Positions 35,821-47,123 of a DNA stretch of 64,000 nucleotides are shown here, piece by piece (the first letter of the stretch is position 1; each line of letters begins with the position of its first letter). The stretch is taken from NCBI RefSeq assembly GCF_958979055.1, contig NC_084891.1:2236501-2300500 (forward strand), written 5' to 3'. The notes beneath the pieces were generated by a model. That model made no database searches. It worked only from the letters and a program-made list of their open reading frames with translations, and was not told the origin of the DNA. This DNA comes from Alnus glutinosa. Its lineage: Eukaryota; Streptophyta; Magnoliopsida; Fagales; Betulaceae. The position numbers were made by a program, and so were the translations under genes.

Positions 35821-36754
35821 ACTACTTTGTTCTCTCTCTCTGGGACGAACCCTCTCAGAGAAAAAAAACACAAAGAGCCCCTGTTTGTTTGAACCGTTCC
35901 GCCGGGGAGGGAGGCCTCGCCTCCCTCCTCCCGGCTGTTTTGTTCCTCTCAGTCTTTGGACTGGAGAGTTTTGTTCCCCCCGGTTGAACCGGTGGCGGTT
36001 GTCTAGCCCCTAGTTTTGTTGGCTATGGTGGCTGTGTTTGTTCTTGTTTTCTTTCTGTTTCTAGGCAGGTTGGCCTTTCTTAAGCAGTCGACGGTGGAGT
36101 GAGGCCGGTTCTGGTGTCGTCAACGGCATGTTTTTTGGACGGACTTTCTCGGTTTTTCTCTTTTTTTCGACGCCAGATCTACACATGTCCGTTGACTCTT
36201 GGTGGACACGCGCTACCCAGCCATCGTCCCTGCCGTGTTCTGCCCTGGGTGCTGGAAGCTGTGGTCGTGCAGGTCCTCGGAGATCGGCACGTGGCCCTCA
36301 CGCGCCAGGACGTCTCTGTTTATTATCCGCGCGTGCTGGACACGCTCCGCACTTTCTGGCCGCGCTTGGCGGCGTCTGGGGTCTCTGGCGTCGGACCTTC
36401 GGCGGGGTGCGTTCGGATGCGGCGCGTGTCCCACACGCGCCGTCACTCCAGCGAATCAGCCCCCTTTTCCACTGCCGGCGACTTATTTTAGGGTTTCCTG
36501 CCTTTGTGTTGTATTTTCCCTTGTTTCTATGTACAGTTTGCCTTTGTGTGGCACTTGTTTTACTAGAATTTTTTTTAGTTAGGGGATTTATTGTAATTCT
36601 AGTGAAATTAGTGATTCTACTAGGCAGCTGTTTGTAAGCCAGATCCTTCTGGCTTAGAGTGTGAGGGGTCTATCCCTTATTTCTCGCCTTGTATGCTTTT
36701 GGGGCTTTGAAGATTTATGATTAGCACATGCTTTTCTGTTAAAAAAAAAAAAAA
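35821..36754 (+). mobile_element. Poly(A)-tailed retroposon with 17-bp target duplication
   Basis: A roughly 930-bp insertion ending in an A-run and flanked by direct repeats aaacacatatggcaaca (35804-35820 and 36755-36771). This is the signature of target-primed reverse transcription by LINE machinery. The content is GC-richer than its surroundings, and the open frames in all three forward phases lack any reverse transcriptase or endonuclease motif I can see. It could be an internally deleted LINE, keeping a 5' leader and 3' tail, or a processed copy of an unknown transcript. Confidence 0.75.
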
Positions 36755-36771
36755 AAACACATATGGCAACA

Positions 36772-36867
36772 TGCATGGTACGTACAGCCACCACGTACAC
36801 AGCTACGTGTCCAATAACAACAGCCTCGCATTTCTGCCTCTTTAAAGCAAGTAAAGCTAGAGGCAGT
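36772..36867 (+). pseudogene. Flanks of a lost small membrane-protein gene
   Basis: The leader-like part (cacgtacacagct...ctgcctctttaaagca) corresponds to 16190-16260, and the following agctagaggcagtctacgtacgtgtgaggg corresponds to the sequence just after the stop at 16813. The coding region in between is absent. It is best read as a deleted third copy of the gene at 45858. Confidence 0.55.
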
Positions 36868-38104
36868 CTACGTACGTGTGAGGGTTAGCTTGTAAAAAAT
36901 ATGTTTACTAATTTGTGGACTCTTTTCAGTCTTTTGCAAGTTTTTTATTTATTTATTAATTTTAATAATATATTAACACTTTTATAACTCAATCATAAAA
37001 ATAGAACAAATTATTTTACCAAAATAATATTACATATACATTCAAAAATTTCTTTTATCTAAACCTGACCTATAAACTATTTAACGGTAGCTTGAAATAG
37101 GACATGCATTACCTTATTAAAGATTCTACTATTATGAACAATCTGCATGCCAGCTAGAGAGAATTTAAAATAATATGAGTGTCAGCCACTAATTGTCTAA
37201 TTTTACTCTAATTACGCTCATTAGAACTCACAACCTTAATCACTTAAAGTGCATCACATTTAATGGAGATGGACCGAATTGAATGTGACTTACATAGTCT
37301 TCCCACTTTGGATCATGATTGAGCCAATCTCATTCTCTCTAAAGTTATGTTTATTTTGATGTAAAATGTTTTTTTTTTTTTTTAAGAAATAGGTTGGCTA
37401 CTTTCGGCAACTTCCGGCGAGGTCGATCTGGAGGTTCGAGAAAGAGAAATTTAAACTCAAAAAATGGTTTACGAAATTTAAAAACGGAAATTATTTTTTA
37501 AAACTAAAGAAACATTTCTAGTCAAACTGAAAATATTTTCAATATAACTATCACTTTCGATTGTACCAAACAATAAAAAGATACAAAAAATATATATCGC
37601 AAAAACAAGCGTAACCTTTGTCTTTTTTTATTTCAATCAAGTTGAGTTGAGTCCAAGAATTTTAGAGGGGTCCAATCCCATTAAAGTCAGTCATATTTTT
37701 TTTTTTTGGGTTAAAGTCCAGTATTAATTGTCCGTCATAAGCTCTTTTTTTAATGAGACGAAACAAGTAGAGATTAACAAGAACAAGAAAAATTAGAGGT
37801 TAACAAGAAAACAAATGCAAAATGGGACAAAAATTTCCTACAAATTGATTTATAGAAAATTTTTTATAACTAACATATAAAAATAACATGTGTCATTTCA
37901 ATATCATTCTAATGATTGAAGGCATCCCACAAGTACATTTTCTAAAGAAACTCATCAATTGATGGCACATAGAATTGCTTAAGAAACCAAGTAAAAGATA
38001 CTTAGAAAATGTACCAAATTTCTCCTTGTAGAACCTGAAAATATCAGTATGTATTAACTGAATATCATTTCTCATCTCTAACAAATCTCTCCTTTTAGAA
38101 TTTA

Positions 38105-38410
38105 GGGTTAAATACACTTCTAGTCTTTGAGTTTTGAAAATTTTATTTTTTTAGTATTTGAGTTTCAATTCGCATTCCAGAAGGTACCTCCGTTTTGGAA
38201 AAAGACTAAATTAATACCTCAGTCAAGTTTTTCATTCAAAAACTAACGGTCCGCTAGGTGTCAACATCTAAGGGTGACAAGTGTTTTAGTATAAAAAAAT
38301 AAAAAATATTTAAAAATTAATTAAAAAAAATGAAAAAGAAGAAGAAGAAGAGTGGTGGCTGAGCTACCCTCTTGACTGGCCTAGGCCATGGTAGTAAAAA
38401 AAACAAAACG

Positions 38411-38442
<32 letters not shown>

Positions 38443-38599
38443 AACACCTGGTGGACCGTTAGTTTTTGGATGAAAAATTTGACTGAGGTACAAATTTAAC
38501 CTTTTTTCAAAACGGAAATGTTATCTGTAATACAAATTAAAACTTAAGTACTAAAAAATAAAATTTCTAAAACTAAAAAACGAAGAGTGTTTTTAACTC
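38105..38599. mobile_element. Mutator-type MITE, shortened orthologue of 8951-9652
   Basis: Same ends and the same 9-bp flanks tagaattta (38096-38104 and 38600-38608) as in the first block. About 200 bp of the middle has been replaced by a long A-run. The shared site shows the insertion preceded the duplication. Confidence 0.85.
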
Positions 38600-39083
38600 T
38601 AGAATTTATTGCTTAATGCATATACAAGTTCTTTCTTTATTTTTCTTTTTTAGTGGGCCATGCAAATCTTTTTTTTTTTTTTTTTTTTTTTCCACCTACA
38701 AGTTACTTGGCATAAAGTATTGAAATTCTGTCGGTGCAAATACTTTGCTTTGGACCCCTCTATTCTATAAGACTCACAAAATCTCACAGAGGTGGCAGAA
38801 TACATACCTTAACCACTTACCACGTCAATCCTCAAAAACACAATTTGCTTGCGTAGTAAGCAAGTGAATGCTGCTCACCCAGAGAATAAGGACTTGGCTC
38901 TGACGTGCGACACGCCAACGAATTCGTCAAGCATTTTACATAATTTGATAGCAAGGGCCAATGAGTAATTTACTATTTATGCATATTTTATAGAGTTCTT
39001 AGAATATTTTAATATTACCATGAATTTATGGCAAATTAGGTAAACTACAAAAGTAAATTTTACATTTTTTTTAAAAAGAAAAA

Positions 39084-39664
39084 GAACACATTTTCGTCAA
39101 ACTATCATCTTATTGTCAATGTCTCCTATAAACTATTAATTGTGTCAATTTTTCCCATAAATGACTAAAACAATGTCAATGTTCCCCAATGACAAAAATA
39201 ATCTTCATAATTTTTTATTTTTTTTTAAAAAAAACTTCAAATTATAGCAAAAACCTATAAAAATAAATATTAAAAAAATACGAAAAAATAAAATAAAAAA
39301 CCAAGACAATTTATTTTTGTCTTTTAATTTTTTTCGTTTTAAAATTTTCTTTTCTAAAACTGAAAAATAAAAAAATTGAAAAATCAATGCAGGCATTTTA
39401 TTTTTATTTTAATCGTTTTTATTTTTTTTAAACAATTAATTTTGTTTTTTTAATTTTTTGAAGTTTTCATATATTTTTTTTCGAATTTATAAGAATATTT
39501 TTGTCTTGTTAAAATTTTTTAAGGTCTTTTTTTTTTTTTTTTTTGGTTTATGGCTTTGAGAGGAGCATCGACATTGTTTTGGTACTTTAGGAGGGTAGAT
39601 TAACACAATTGATAATTTGAAGGACATTGATAATTGAATGGTAGTTTAAGAAAAATATGTGTAC
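39084..39664. repeat. AT-rich foldback element, orthologue of 10123-10719
   Basis: Inverted ends gaacacattttcgtcaaact and the complement of gtagtttaagaaaaatatgtgtac, with the same A/T core as the first-block copy. Confidence 0.65.
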
Positions 39665-39979
39665 TTTTATCTTTTCTAAAAGAAAAATCAACTATTAGTT
39701 GTATTGGCCTCGGTTGAGTGAATAGTAATGACTTATATTTTGTGAAACATCATTTTGCTTTTTAGAAGAAAAAATTATAAAATTATAAATTATTTTTACT
39801 TGGAATAACTTCACAAAAGAGTATCCAATTATACGCCGTTTTGAGATAATGGTATTAAACTAACAAACGTCTCAAACTGAGGTATCCAAGTTTCCAAATG
39901 TCTCACTTAAATGTACTCCGTTAGGATTTGTTGTTAAATCCTAACAGAGTACCCAAAATACCCCTCTTGTTTTTAGAAA

Positions 39980-40037
<58 letters not shown>

Positions 40038-43000
40038 TAGGATTTAGTGTTGGTCAGAATTTAACAAAATTTGTAAAAATACCCATGCCTAAATCTTTGT
40101 AAAATTTTCTAATTTTTTTTAAAAAAAATAAACATATGGGTATTTTGAAAATTTTGGTCAGAATTTAAGTGTTGGTCAGACTTTTTTTAGTTTTTTTTTA
40201 AATTATAATAATTTTATGAATGTTGTTTTTGTCATTAGGGGGGATATTGACATTTTTTTTTTTATTTTTTTTTATTTTTTTTGTAGTTTAAGGGGAGCAT
40301 TGACAAAATTGGAAGTTTGAAGGAGACATTGACAATGAAGTAGTAGTTTGAGAGGGTTTTGTGTACTTTTCAAAAAAAAAAAAAAAAAACTTAAAAAGTC
40401 TTAAATCTCCAAATATTCAAAAAGTTAAAGTTAAAAGAAAATGATAAATGTTTAAATTTAATTAATACTTTAATACTCCCCTTTATATATGAATTGAATA
40501 AAGACCAATATGTGAAATATTCAGTTAAAATGCGAGGTGAATTACATTAACAAAAGAATTGCGAATAAAATAAGCAATCAAAATTTAACATCTTAATTAG
40601 CAAAAGTAAAGCTTAGAATTGTGAAAAGAAAGAGAATTGCTAGAACTCCTTCTAACGTTTTTTTGGTGCCTTTTGGATGACATAGATTTAATAAAAACAA
40701 AAATTTATCTCAAAAGGTGACCAACGAAATACAATTTTTTAAGCAAAAAAATTAAATCTATATCATCTATAAAGACTTTAGAAAGACTTCTAACATTTCT
40801 CGAAAAGAAATAAGCAATCAAAATTAGAATATACTTTACCTTCTCACAAGATATGTTTAGGTAAGTTAGAAGTTCAAATTTATTCCTAACTGCATATACA
40901 AGTTATTTCTTTCTTTTTCTTTTTCTTCTTTCAACTGGAAAGAATTTGCTTTGCAAAAACAGTAGGCCATGCAAATTTGTAGCTTTATTCACCTCAAAAG
41001 CACAATTTGCTTGCGTTGTAGGCAACTGAATGCCACTCGACTTGCTCTTATTTCAAAGGTTGGATAAGTAGAAATCTTGACTAATTTCCCTCCACAGCAC
41101 CACCAAAAAAAACTTCAAATTATAACAAAAACCTATAAAAATAAATATTAAAAACATACGAAAAAAATAAAAAACCAAGACAATTTATTTTTGTCTTTCA
41201 TTTTATTTTTTTTTCTTTTTTAAAATTTTCTTTTCTAAAACTGAAAAAAAAATATATATATTTTTCTAAAAAAAATTGAAAAGCCAATGCGATCATTTTA
41301 TTTTTATTTTTATAATTTTTATTTTTTATCCTTTTTTTAATTTTATTTTTTTAAAACAATAATTTTGTTTTTTGTTTTTAATTTTGAAGTTTTTGTATTT
41401 TTTTTCTAATTTATAGGAATATTTTTGTCTTATTGAACATTTTTTAAGGTCATTTTTGTCTTTTTGTTGGCTTTGAAAGTGACATTGACATTGTTTTGAT
41501 ACTTTAGAGGATAGATTAACACAATTGATAATTTGGAGAGATATTAACGATAGAGTGATAGTTTAAAAAAAATATATGTATTTTTCTCTTTTCTAAAAGA
41601 AAAATCAACTAATAGTTGTATTCATCTCAGTTGAGTGAATAGTAATGACTTATCACTTGTATTTTGTGAGACATCATTTTGCTTTTTAGAATAAAAAATT
41701 AAAAAAAAATTACAAAACATAAAATATTTATAAAATATTTTTACTTTTATATAACCAAATTCACAGCAAAATATATATACCATTAAAAAATAAAAAAAAA
41801 TAAAAAAAAAGAAGAAGAAGAAGAAGAAGAAGATATACCGAACAACACGATTTCTTTCCCACTAGACTCATCTAAATAGGAATGATGGAAGCTTCTCATT
41901 AAACTATTAAAGTCAGAGCATAAAAGAACGTACATAAAGACAAAATGTGGGACCCTCAAATTCACTAGACCCTTGAAAATAACAAATAATCGAACATATG
42001 AGAGAAATTCAGACACATAACAATCAAATCTAGAAATATTCCATTTAATTTGTAAAATTTAATTTAAACGAATTATCTTTATTATGCATTGCTTGTTAAA
42101 GGCATAAAATTGAGAAAAATACACATATCCCTTTTAAACTATCACTTAATTGTTAATGTGCTCACAAACTATCAATTGTATTAATATCTCCCTCACTATC
42201 AAACAATGTCAATATACTATACAATGACAAAAATATCATTCATAAAATTATAAAAATTCTTGAAACTATATAAAAATAAGACAAAAAATAAATAAATAAA
42301 TAAAAAATTATTTTAAGAAAAATTTAAAAATAAAATAAAAACTAAGGTTTTTTTTTTTTTAGATTTTGTTTTATATAATTTTCAGTTTAGGCCACTCCTT
42401 GAATTTTCATTTTTCTCCGTTTTTTTTTTTTTTTTGTCTTTCAAAAAAAAAATCTTTTTTTTTTTTTTTTTCTAATTTATAAGGATATATTTGTCTTATT
42501 GAATCTTTTTTAGGATTATTTTTGTCTTCTTGTTGGCTTTAGGGGGACATTGAAATTTTTTGTTAGTTGAGGGGCATTGGCTTTAGAGGGAAATTAAAAA
42601 ATAGAACTTGAAAAGTGTTAAATCACCGATTATTCAAAAAGTTTGAATTAAAAGAAAATTATAAATTTGTAAATTTAATTAATACTTTAATATTCTACTT
42701 TATATATATATATGGATTGAATAAAGACCAATATATATGTGAAATATTCATTTAAAATGTGAGGGGAATCACACAAACAAAAGAATTGTGAATTTAATAA
42801 TCAATCAAAATTTAATATCTTAATTAGCAAAAGTACAGCTTAGAATATTGTGAAAAGAAATAAGCAATCAAAATTAGAATATACTTTTACCTCCTCCAAA
42901 GATATGTTTAAAGTAGGTTACAAGTTAGAAGTCCGAATTTATTCCTAACCTGCATATACATACAAAGTTCTTTCTTTCTTTTTTTTTTTTTATCTTTTTC

Positions 43001-43275
43001 TTCTTTCAACCGGAAAGAATTATTAGCTTTGCAAAAAATAGTGGGGCCCATGCAAAATTAAAGAACAATTTGCTTGCGTTGTACTCCACTTGCTCGCTCT
43101 TATTTCAAAGGTTGGATAAGTAGAAATCTCCACCAATTTCCCTCCACAACAACACCAAACAGCTTGCAGTACTACCCTACCATTTTTTTTTTGGTCATTA
43201 TTATTATTATTTCCTTTCACAAATCTCAATAATACTAACCACTTCTCCCTCCTTTGTGTGGGTGTACGTGTAGGA

Positions 43276-45120
43276 ATGGGATCCTTCCTAAGAGAGATGT
43301 TGATCATTGAACGGTTTCTAAGTTGGAAATATTATGGGGATGCAGACGTGTACGCAAGATGGGTGTCTGAAAATGAGAAAGTTGTTTGTACGACGTGCCT
43401 GAAACCGATATCGGGTGCCGCTTTTAAATACATGGGTAGAGAGCTGTTCTTTCACATATCATGCCTCAATGCACCCGCCAAAGACAAAGCCCTTATGTTA
43501 CACTTCAACCCCCGGGGGCATGATGGCATGATGTTCACAGAAGAAGTGAAAAATGAAGGCAAGGAGGACGTTGTTTGCTTGGGGTGCGAGAAGCCAGTAT
43601 TTGGTCCCGGATACAAATGCTCCACTTCCTCCCAATGCAATTTGGCCATTCATCAATCATGCGTGGAGCTGCCTCCCCAGATACAACAACACCCCTTCCA
43701 CCCAAACCACACTCTTGTACTTGCTGAGAAGCCACAGAAAAAATATTGTAATGCTTGCGGTAAAAACTGCGATGCATACCCCTTCTACTATTGCAATGAG
43801 TGCAATTTCAATCTTGATTTTGTATGTACTACCCGCCCGCGAATTATTAATATTGACGATTGCCAGCATGCATTGAACTCCTTCTATAATCACATCCAAT
43901 TCACTTGTCAAGCTTGTGGTGAGGAAGGCAAGGGGTTAAGCTCACGATGTAGCATCTGTCAACTCTTGATTCATGGTGAATGTGCTCGATTTCCACGCAC
44001 TATCTGGATTACAAGTCATAATCACTCACTCTCTCTCACCTACTCTCTTCGTCAAGTCAAAGAGCACAACAATATATATTGTAAGCTCTGCTATGAAAAG
44101 GTGAAGACAGAGTTTGCAGCCTATTATTGTCAAGATTGCGGTTACATGGCCCACTTGGCCTGTGCATTTGAATGTGCACATCTCGTGAGGTTGTCTGAGA
44201 AATCCATTGATTTAGCAACTAATGCTACAGAGGAGGTTGAAGGGGCTGAGAAGATACGGCATTTTAGCCATCAACATGATTTAATTCTTTGCAATGAGGG
44301 GTTCATGGAAGATATGCTTTGTGATGGTTGTGTGGAATTAATCTCCGCCCCATTCTACAGTTGTATTCAATGCAATTTCTTTCTCCACAATAGATGTGCT
44401 CAACTACCAAGAAAGAAGGGATTGTTCTTCTTTCACGAACACGAGCTCACTCTCGTCTGCAATGATAATAGATTGTTCTATTGTGATGCTTGTGCACGTC
44501 TCAGCAATGGTTTTGGCTATATATGTGACACGTGTTATTTGACGTTTGACCTTCAATGTTGTTCACATTCGCAAATCCTAAAACATAAAGGTCATCAACA
44601 CTCCCTCTTTCTTGCTATTAATTCTAATAGAAGATGCCATGTTTGTAATTACGATTCTGGCGGGAAACCTAGCATATTCGTATGCATTAATTGCGATTTC
44701 GCCTTGGGTCTCGAATGTGCAACTCTTCCGCTCGTAGCTAGGCACAAATATGACGATCATCTCCTTGAGCTCACCTGCAGTGTTGAAGCTCATTCTGAAG
44801 AATACTATTGTCTAATTTGCGAAAAAGAAAGAGATCCCAAATGCTGGTTCTATTATTGTACAGAATGCGACTTCTCTGCTCATCCCAAATGTGTTTTTGG
44901 AAAATATTCATACTTTAAGTTTGGAAAGTATGCTATCACATTCAAAGATGATCACCAACACCCTCTCACTTTTGTCCCAAAGACTGAGTCCTCTCCTCCA
45001 TGTGATGCTTGTGGTGAGACCTTCAATGGCATGGCCCTAGAATGCAGTCAATGCAAATTTAATGTCCACCACGATTATTCATGTGTCGGAACAATAACAA
45101 AGAAAGTCACTTCAAAGTGA
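43276..45120 (+). CDS. DC1-domain (C1-like) cysteine/histidine-rich protein, second copy
   Basis: Intronless paralogue of 13937-15778 with the same layout of about ten C1-like modules (for example YCNECNFNLDFVC, CIQCNFFLHNRC, CTECDFSAHPKC). The first in-frame ATG is 43276 (614 residues, MGSFLREMLIIERF), in a good plant context. The ATG at 43297 (607 residues) corresponds to the start of the first copy, where no upstream ATG exists, so 43297 is the alternative start. Differences include a Cys-to-Arg change after DFVCTT and Cys-to-Ser in AHSEEYY, either of which could weaken one zinc module, and loss of a few residues near CAFECAHL. It is probably expressed, as the frame is uninterrupted; the function is as unclear as for the first copy. 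Confidence 0.95.
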   Translation: MGSFLREMLIIERFLSWKYYGDADVYARWVSENEKVVCTTCLKPISGAAFKYMGRELFFHISCLNAPAKDKALMLHFNPRGHDGMMFTEEVKNEGKEDVVCLGCEKPVFGPGYKCSTSSQCNLAIHQSCVELPPQIQQHPFHPNHTLVLAEKPQKKYCNACGKNCDAYPFYYCNECNFNLDFVCTTRPRIINIDDCQHALNSFYNHIQFTCQACGEEGKGLSSRCSICQLLIHGECARFPRTIWITSHNHSLSLTYSLRQVKEHNNIYCKLCYEKVKTEFAAYYCQDCGYMAHLACAFECAHLVRLSEKSIDLATNATEEVEGAEKIRHFSHQHDLILCNEGFMEDMLCDGCVELISAPFYSCIQCNFFLHNRCAQLPRKKGLFFFHEHELTLVCNDNRLFYCDACARLSNGFGYICDTCYLTFDLQCCSHSQILKHKGHQHSLFLAINSNRRCHVCNYDSGGKPSIFVCINCDFALGLECATLPLVARHKYDDHLLELTCSVEAHSEEYYCLICEKERDPKCWFYYCTECDFSAHPKCVFGKYSYFKFGKYAITFKDDHQHPLTFVPKTESSPPCDACGETFNGMALECSQCKFNVHHDYSCVGTITKKVTSK

Positions 45121-45560
45121 TGATTGGAGGAAGCCAACAACATATAGCCTTAGACTTGCTCAAGGCACGGAAATTTCAAAGTTATTGTTATCTACCATAA
45201 AACTCTATTTATTTTCTGAGAGTTTTGGTTATATCTTTAATTATCTAAGTTTGAGAAAATAAAATTTAGTCAAGAACTTGTCATTATGTATTGTATATTG
45301 TGCTTATGCATATGGAGTTTGTTGATGCATTATATTAATGGGAATTATGTTTCTCTTCACTGTCGATGTTGCTTCAAATAGTGTTCACACATCAATGACG
45401 ATCTATTTACACCTTTGAATAAAAAATAAAAAATAAAACTCTTGGATATACACCCAAAGACGCCCTTCTATTATAAAAGAATCATGGGATTCCTTACTAT
45501 TATTCAACACATGACACTTGTCCAGCTACAGCAACAAGCTACAACCACGTACACAGCAAC

Positions 45561-45570
45561 TATATATATA
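45561..45570 (+). promoter_or_regulatory. Putative TATA box, small membrane-protein gene copy 2
   Basis: TATATATATA in the same context as 16220-16229. Here a 183-bp MITE (45598-45780) lies between this box and the ATG at 45858, so any transcript from it would carry the MITE in its leader. Confidence 0.5.
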
Positions 45571-45597
45571 CCTGGCAATTCTGCCTCTTAATTTAAA

Positions 45598-45780
45598 GAG
45601 CAATGATTCACTACCACCTAAATATACAACTTTTCACCACCTTGTTTATGTGGCAAGGTGGTCCCCCACTTTAATTTATTTTTAAAAAATAAAAAAATTC
45701 AAAAAGTAGTAGGGGACCACCTTGCCACATAAGCAAGGTGGTGAAAAGTTGTATATTTAGGTGGCATTGAATCATTTCAC
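45598..45780. mobile_element. 183-bp palindromic MITE with 9-bp target duplication
   Basis: The two halves are near-perfect inverses (core ccacctaaatatacaacttt, then caaggtggtccccc). Ends are GAGCAATGATTCACT and the inverse of GTGAAATGATTCAAT. The direct repeat taatttaaa flanks it (45589-45597 and 45781-45789), matching the Mutator duplication size. It is absent from the first block at 16253, so it is post-duplication. The transcript could fold into a long hairpin. Confidence 0.9.
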
Positions 45781-45822
45781 TAATTTAAAACAACACAAAC
45801 ACGAGCAAGCACCCAGAAAAGG

Positions 45823-45857
<35 letters not shown>

Positions 45858-46157
45858 ATGGGAGGAGAGGAGTGGAGGAAAAATGCAGAAACCCACAAAA
45901 TGAGTCCGGAGGAAGTAAAAGCCACCGGAGTGGAGGTCTCCAAAAGGCCACCCGGAAACCACCCGGGCAGAATACTGCACCAGAGGCGCACTTTTCCTTA
46001 CAGCTATACCACCATGGCCATTGGGGGCCTCCTTATCGCTGGCGCCATCGGATACTTCACCTTATACGTCAAGAAAAAGCCTGAAGCCACTGCCGGAGAC
46101 GTTGCCAAGGTGGCTGTGGGAGCCGCCAAACCTGAGGACACTCGGCCAAGGAAGTAG
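45858..46157 (+). CDS. Small single-pass membrane protein, 99 residues
   Basis: A compact intact gene. The N-terminal half is hydrophilic ([20 protein letters not shown], then [18 protein letters not shown]), followed by one membrane segment at about residues 53-70 ([19 protein letters not shown]) and a basic/acidic tail [20 protein letters not shown] ending in PEDTRPRK. I recall similar short uncharacterised proteins in other plants but cannot name the family or function. A GA-rich tract lies just before the ATG. It is always found between the DC1 gene and the TM9SF fragment in this locus, on the DC1 strand. The first-block copy is split by a MITE, so this is the only intact one here. Confidence 0.8.
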   Translation: MGGEEWRKNAETHKMSPEEVKATGVEVSKRPPGNHPGRILHQRRTFPYSYTTMAIGGLLIAGAIGYFTLYVKKKPEATAGDVAKVAVGAAKPEDTRPRK

Positions 46158-47123
46158 CTAGATCTAGCTGCTAGTGGCTGTCTACGTGTGACGGTGTGAG
46201 GGTTTAATTTGCTTGTAAAAATGTTTGTTAATTAGTGGACTCCGCGCAGGTTTTTCTTGGGTATGGAGATGGACCAAATGCCTACTTGTTCCATATATAC
46301 TCTGGATATCGTCACATTAATTTTATATATATCTGCTTAATTACAATAGTACAAGAATTTGCAACTGGCGATGGAATTGGAATTTCTTCCAATCCCAAAA
46401 CTTTCTTCTTGGTCTCAACTTAAACTTAGACTTGCTTTCAAATGTTTATCATATTGGGCTCTTCACTCTTGGCCCAATATAACCCAGCAATTTCAATCCA
46501 ATCTTTAGTTTTGGGGATCAATTATATTGAATGGGGTTTGAGGGGAATGGAGGTTTAACTTAGATTGAATCCCTTTAGATAGTTTTGTGAAAATGGAGAA
46601 GGATACCATCACCTGTGTTCAATTTATGTCCATAACGTGGCTGATGCTTTTACGAGCCAAACTCTCACAGAAGCGTACGTCTCTCACAACAATAATTAAT
46701 AATTACACTTGCCTTCCTCAATAACGCGAAAATAGTTCTCTTTTGCCCATTCATCCACGGCATCCTAATTTTTGTTCATTTCTAGACTGAAAACCAATCC
46801 AGAGACCAACCCAATGAAATTACCTAAATTCTATTAACTTACGTAATTTAAACATCCTCATGTATCATTCACAATACGTAAACAAAATAGGTTGCCTCGG
46901 TGTTAAAAAATAAAAAAAAAATCCAGGAGAAGCTTCTTTAAAAATTAAACAAATAAAAGCTACTGTAACAGCCAAGTCATGCCCTTCCGCCTCGCAATTC
47001 AAAATTGAGTACAGTGTTAATCCCGGAAGGGAAAATGGTACCTTAATTGTAAATCTTACAAAGACAAGTCTTTTTTGCAGCCTTTTAATGAAAATGACCA
47101 TCGAACAAACCTGGTCACACTTA
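46158..47123. other. Region between small gene and TM9SF fragment, second copy
   Basis: No gene. It is collinear with 16814-17767. Confidence 0.65.

Larger units (their letters stand above)
36868..43275. other. Non-coding half of duplicated block, second copy
   Basis: Collinear with 7653-13936. It contains the shared MITE (38105-38599), foldback elements (39084-39664 and relatives near 41106-41580 and 42120-42600) and an (AT)n array, with no gene. Confidence 0.7.

Noticed and set aside
36099-36637. Three overlapping forward frames of 127-169 residues
   Set aside because: All lie within the poly(A)-tailed retroposon, overlap each other in different phases, and show no recognisable motif.
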